DNA from: CAZWQR01 sp964638595
Lineage (GTDB): Bacteria > Patescibacteriota > Minisyncoccia > Minisyncoccales > PEYH01
NCBI GenBank assembly: GCA_964638595.1
Contig: CAZWYU010000008.1
Span: forward strand, 1-5,696
Reading direction: 5' to 3'
DNA: 5,696 bases
How positions within the stretch are numbered: position 1 is the first letter of the stretch; each line of letters starts with the position of its first letter. The notes beneath the pieces are model-generated. The model made no database searches, had not been told where the DNA came from, and saw nothing but the letters and a program-made list of their open reading frames with translations. Positions 5,562-5,696 of this stretch are shown here, one piece after another. A program made the translations under genes and the position numbers.

Positions 5562-5597
5562 AATCTCTGACCATAACTTAGATAATTGGAATATATT

Positions 5598-5696
5598 ATG
5601 CCAAAAATATTTTACTTTCTGTTTATAACTACCATTCTTCTAATAGTTTTAATGGGATTTTTTTTCTGGTCAGTTTATTCAGATGATATAAAGGAC
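5598..5696 (+). CDS. Partial CDS, protein with N-terminal membrane segment
   Basis: The frame is open from the ATG at 5598 to the last base of the window, giving 33 residues; the rest lies outside. After MPKIF comes a hydrophobic run of about 20 residues (roughly 5-26, with YFLFITTILLIVLMGFFFW), then a polar stretch SVYSDDIKD. This is the pattern of a signal-anchor or signal peptide with the remainder outside the cytoplasm, or of the first helix of a membrane protein. A weak TGGA sits 7 nt before the ATG. No family can be named from this fragment. The long upstream spacer and the clpB terminator indicate a separate transcription unit. The frame being coding is likely, not certain, given only 33 codons. 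Confidence 0.65.
   Translation, partial: MPKIFYFLFITTILLIVLMGFFFWSVYSDDIKD

Larger units (their letters stand above)
5259..5597. other. Gene-free, repeat-rich spacer
   Basis: About 340 nt between the clpB terminator and the next start codon hold no protein-coding frame that I can support on either strand. From left to right the stretch contains a hairpin (5275-5300), an isolated perfect -35 hexamer (5308-5313), a CCCGGG-centred hairpin with adjoining 15-bp direct repeats (5348-5396), a 22-bp-spaced tandem repeat with a DnaA box (5415-5456), candidate -10 elements (5458-5463 and 5487-5492), an A+T-rich section and a third hairpin (5541-5561). A small non-coding RNA cannot be excluded, but no known family was recognised. 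Confidence 0.7.

Overview
The window is AT-rich, compact bacterial DNA with every gene on the + strand, most start codons lacking a clear Shine-Dalgarno sequence, and TAA or TAG stops only. Base composition, short spacers, 7-bp repeat tracts between genes and the gene content suggest an uncultivated small-genome bacterium of the Candidate Phyla Radiation (Patescibacteria, perhaps a Parcubacteria lineage). That assignment is an inference; no taxonomic marker gene is present. No in-frame TGA is read through, so the standard bacterial code fits.

Layout. Positions 1-58 are a leader with a near-perfect 21-nt palindrome. Positions 59-2364 hold a tight three-gene envelope cluster: a family 2 glycosyltransferase, an overlapping small DgkA-type lipid kinase (diacylglycerol or undecaprenol kinase), and, 4 nt later, a membrane-anchored HtrA/DegP serine protease with one PDZ domain. 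Positions 2365-2488 are a low-complexity tract made of two successive heptamer-like repeats (CTAAT-type, then ACG-type). It ends just before a strong sigma-70-type promoter with an extended -10 (2489-2517). That promoter drives a full-length ClpB disaggregase (2551-5217), which is followed by a clear intrinsic terminator (5231-5258).

The remaining 5259-5597 is a gene-free stretch of about 340 nt. It holds three hairpins, two of them members of one GTGCTT...AAGCAC family, plus short direct repeats, an imperfect 22-bp tandem repeat containing a perfect DnaA box (TTATCCACA), and candidate -10 elements. A new gene for a protein with an N-terminal membrane segment starts at 5598 and runs off the end.

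Functionally, the glycosyltransferase and lipid kinase fit polyprenyl-phosphate-linked envelope glycan synthesis, HtrA fits extracytoplasmic protein quality control, and ClpB fits cytoplasmic protein quality control. The most interesting observation is in ClpB: it has the full ClpB middle domain, yet its second ATPase domain carries an Asn-Leu-Gly-Phe loop at the same spacing as the ClpP-docking VGF loop of ClpC. It could be a natural disaggregase able to couple to the ClpP protease. The second most interesting is the repeat-rich spacer at 5259-5597.
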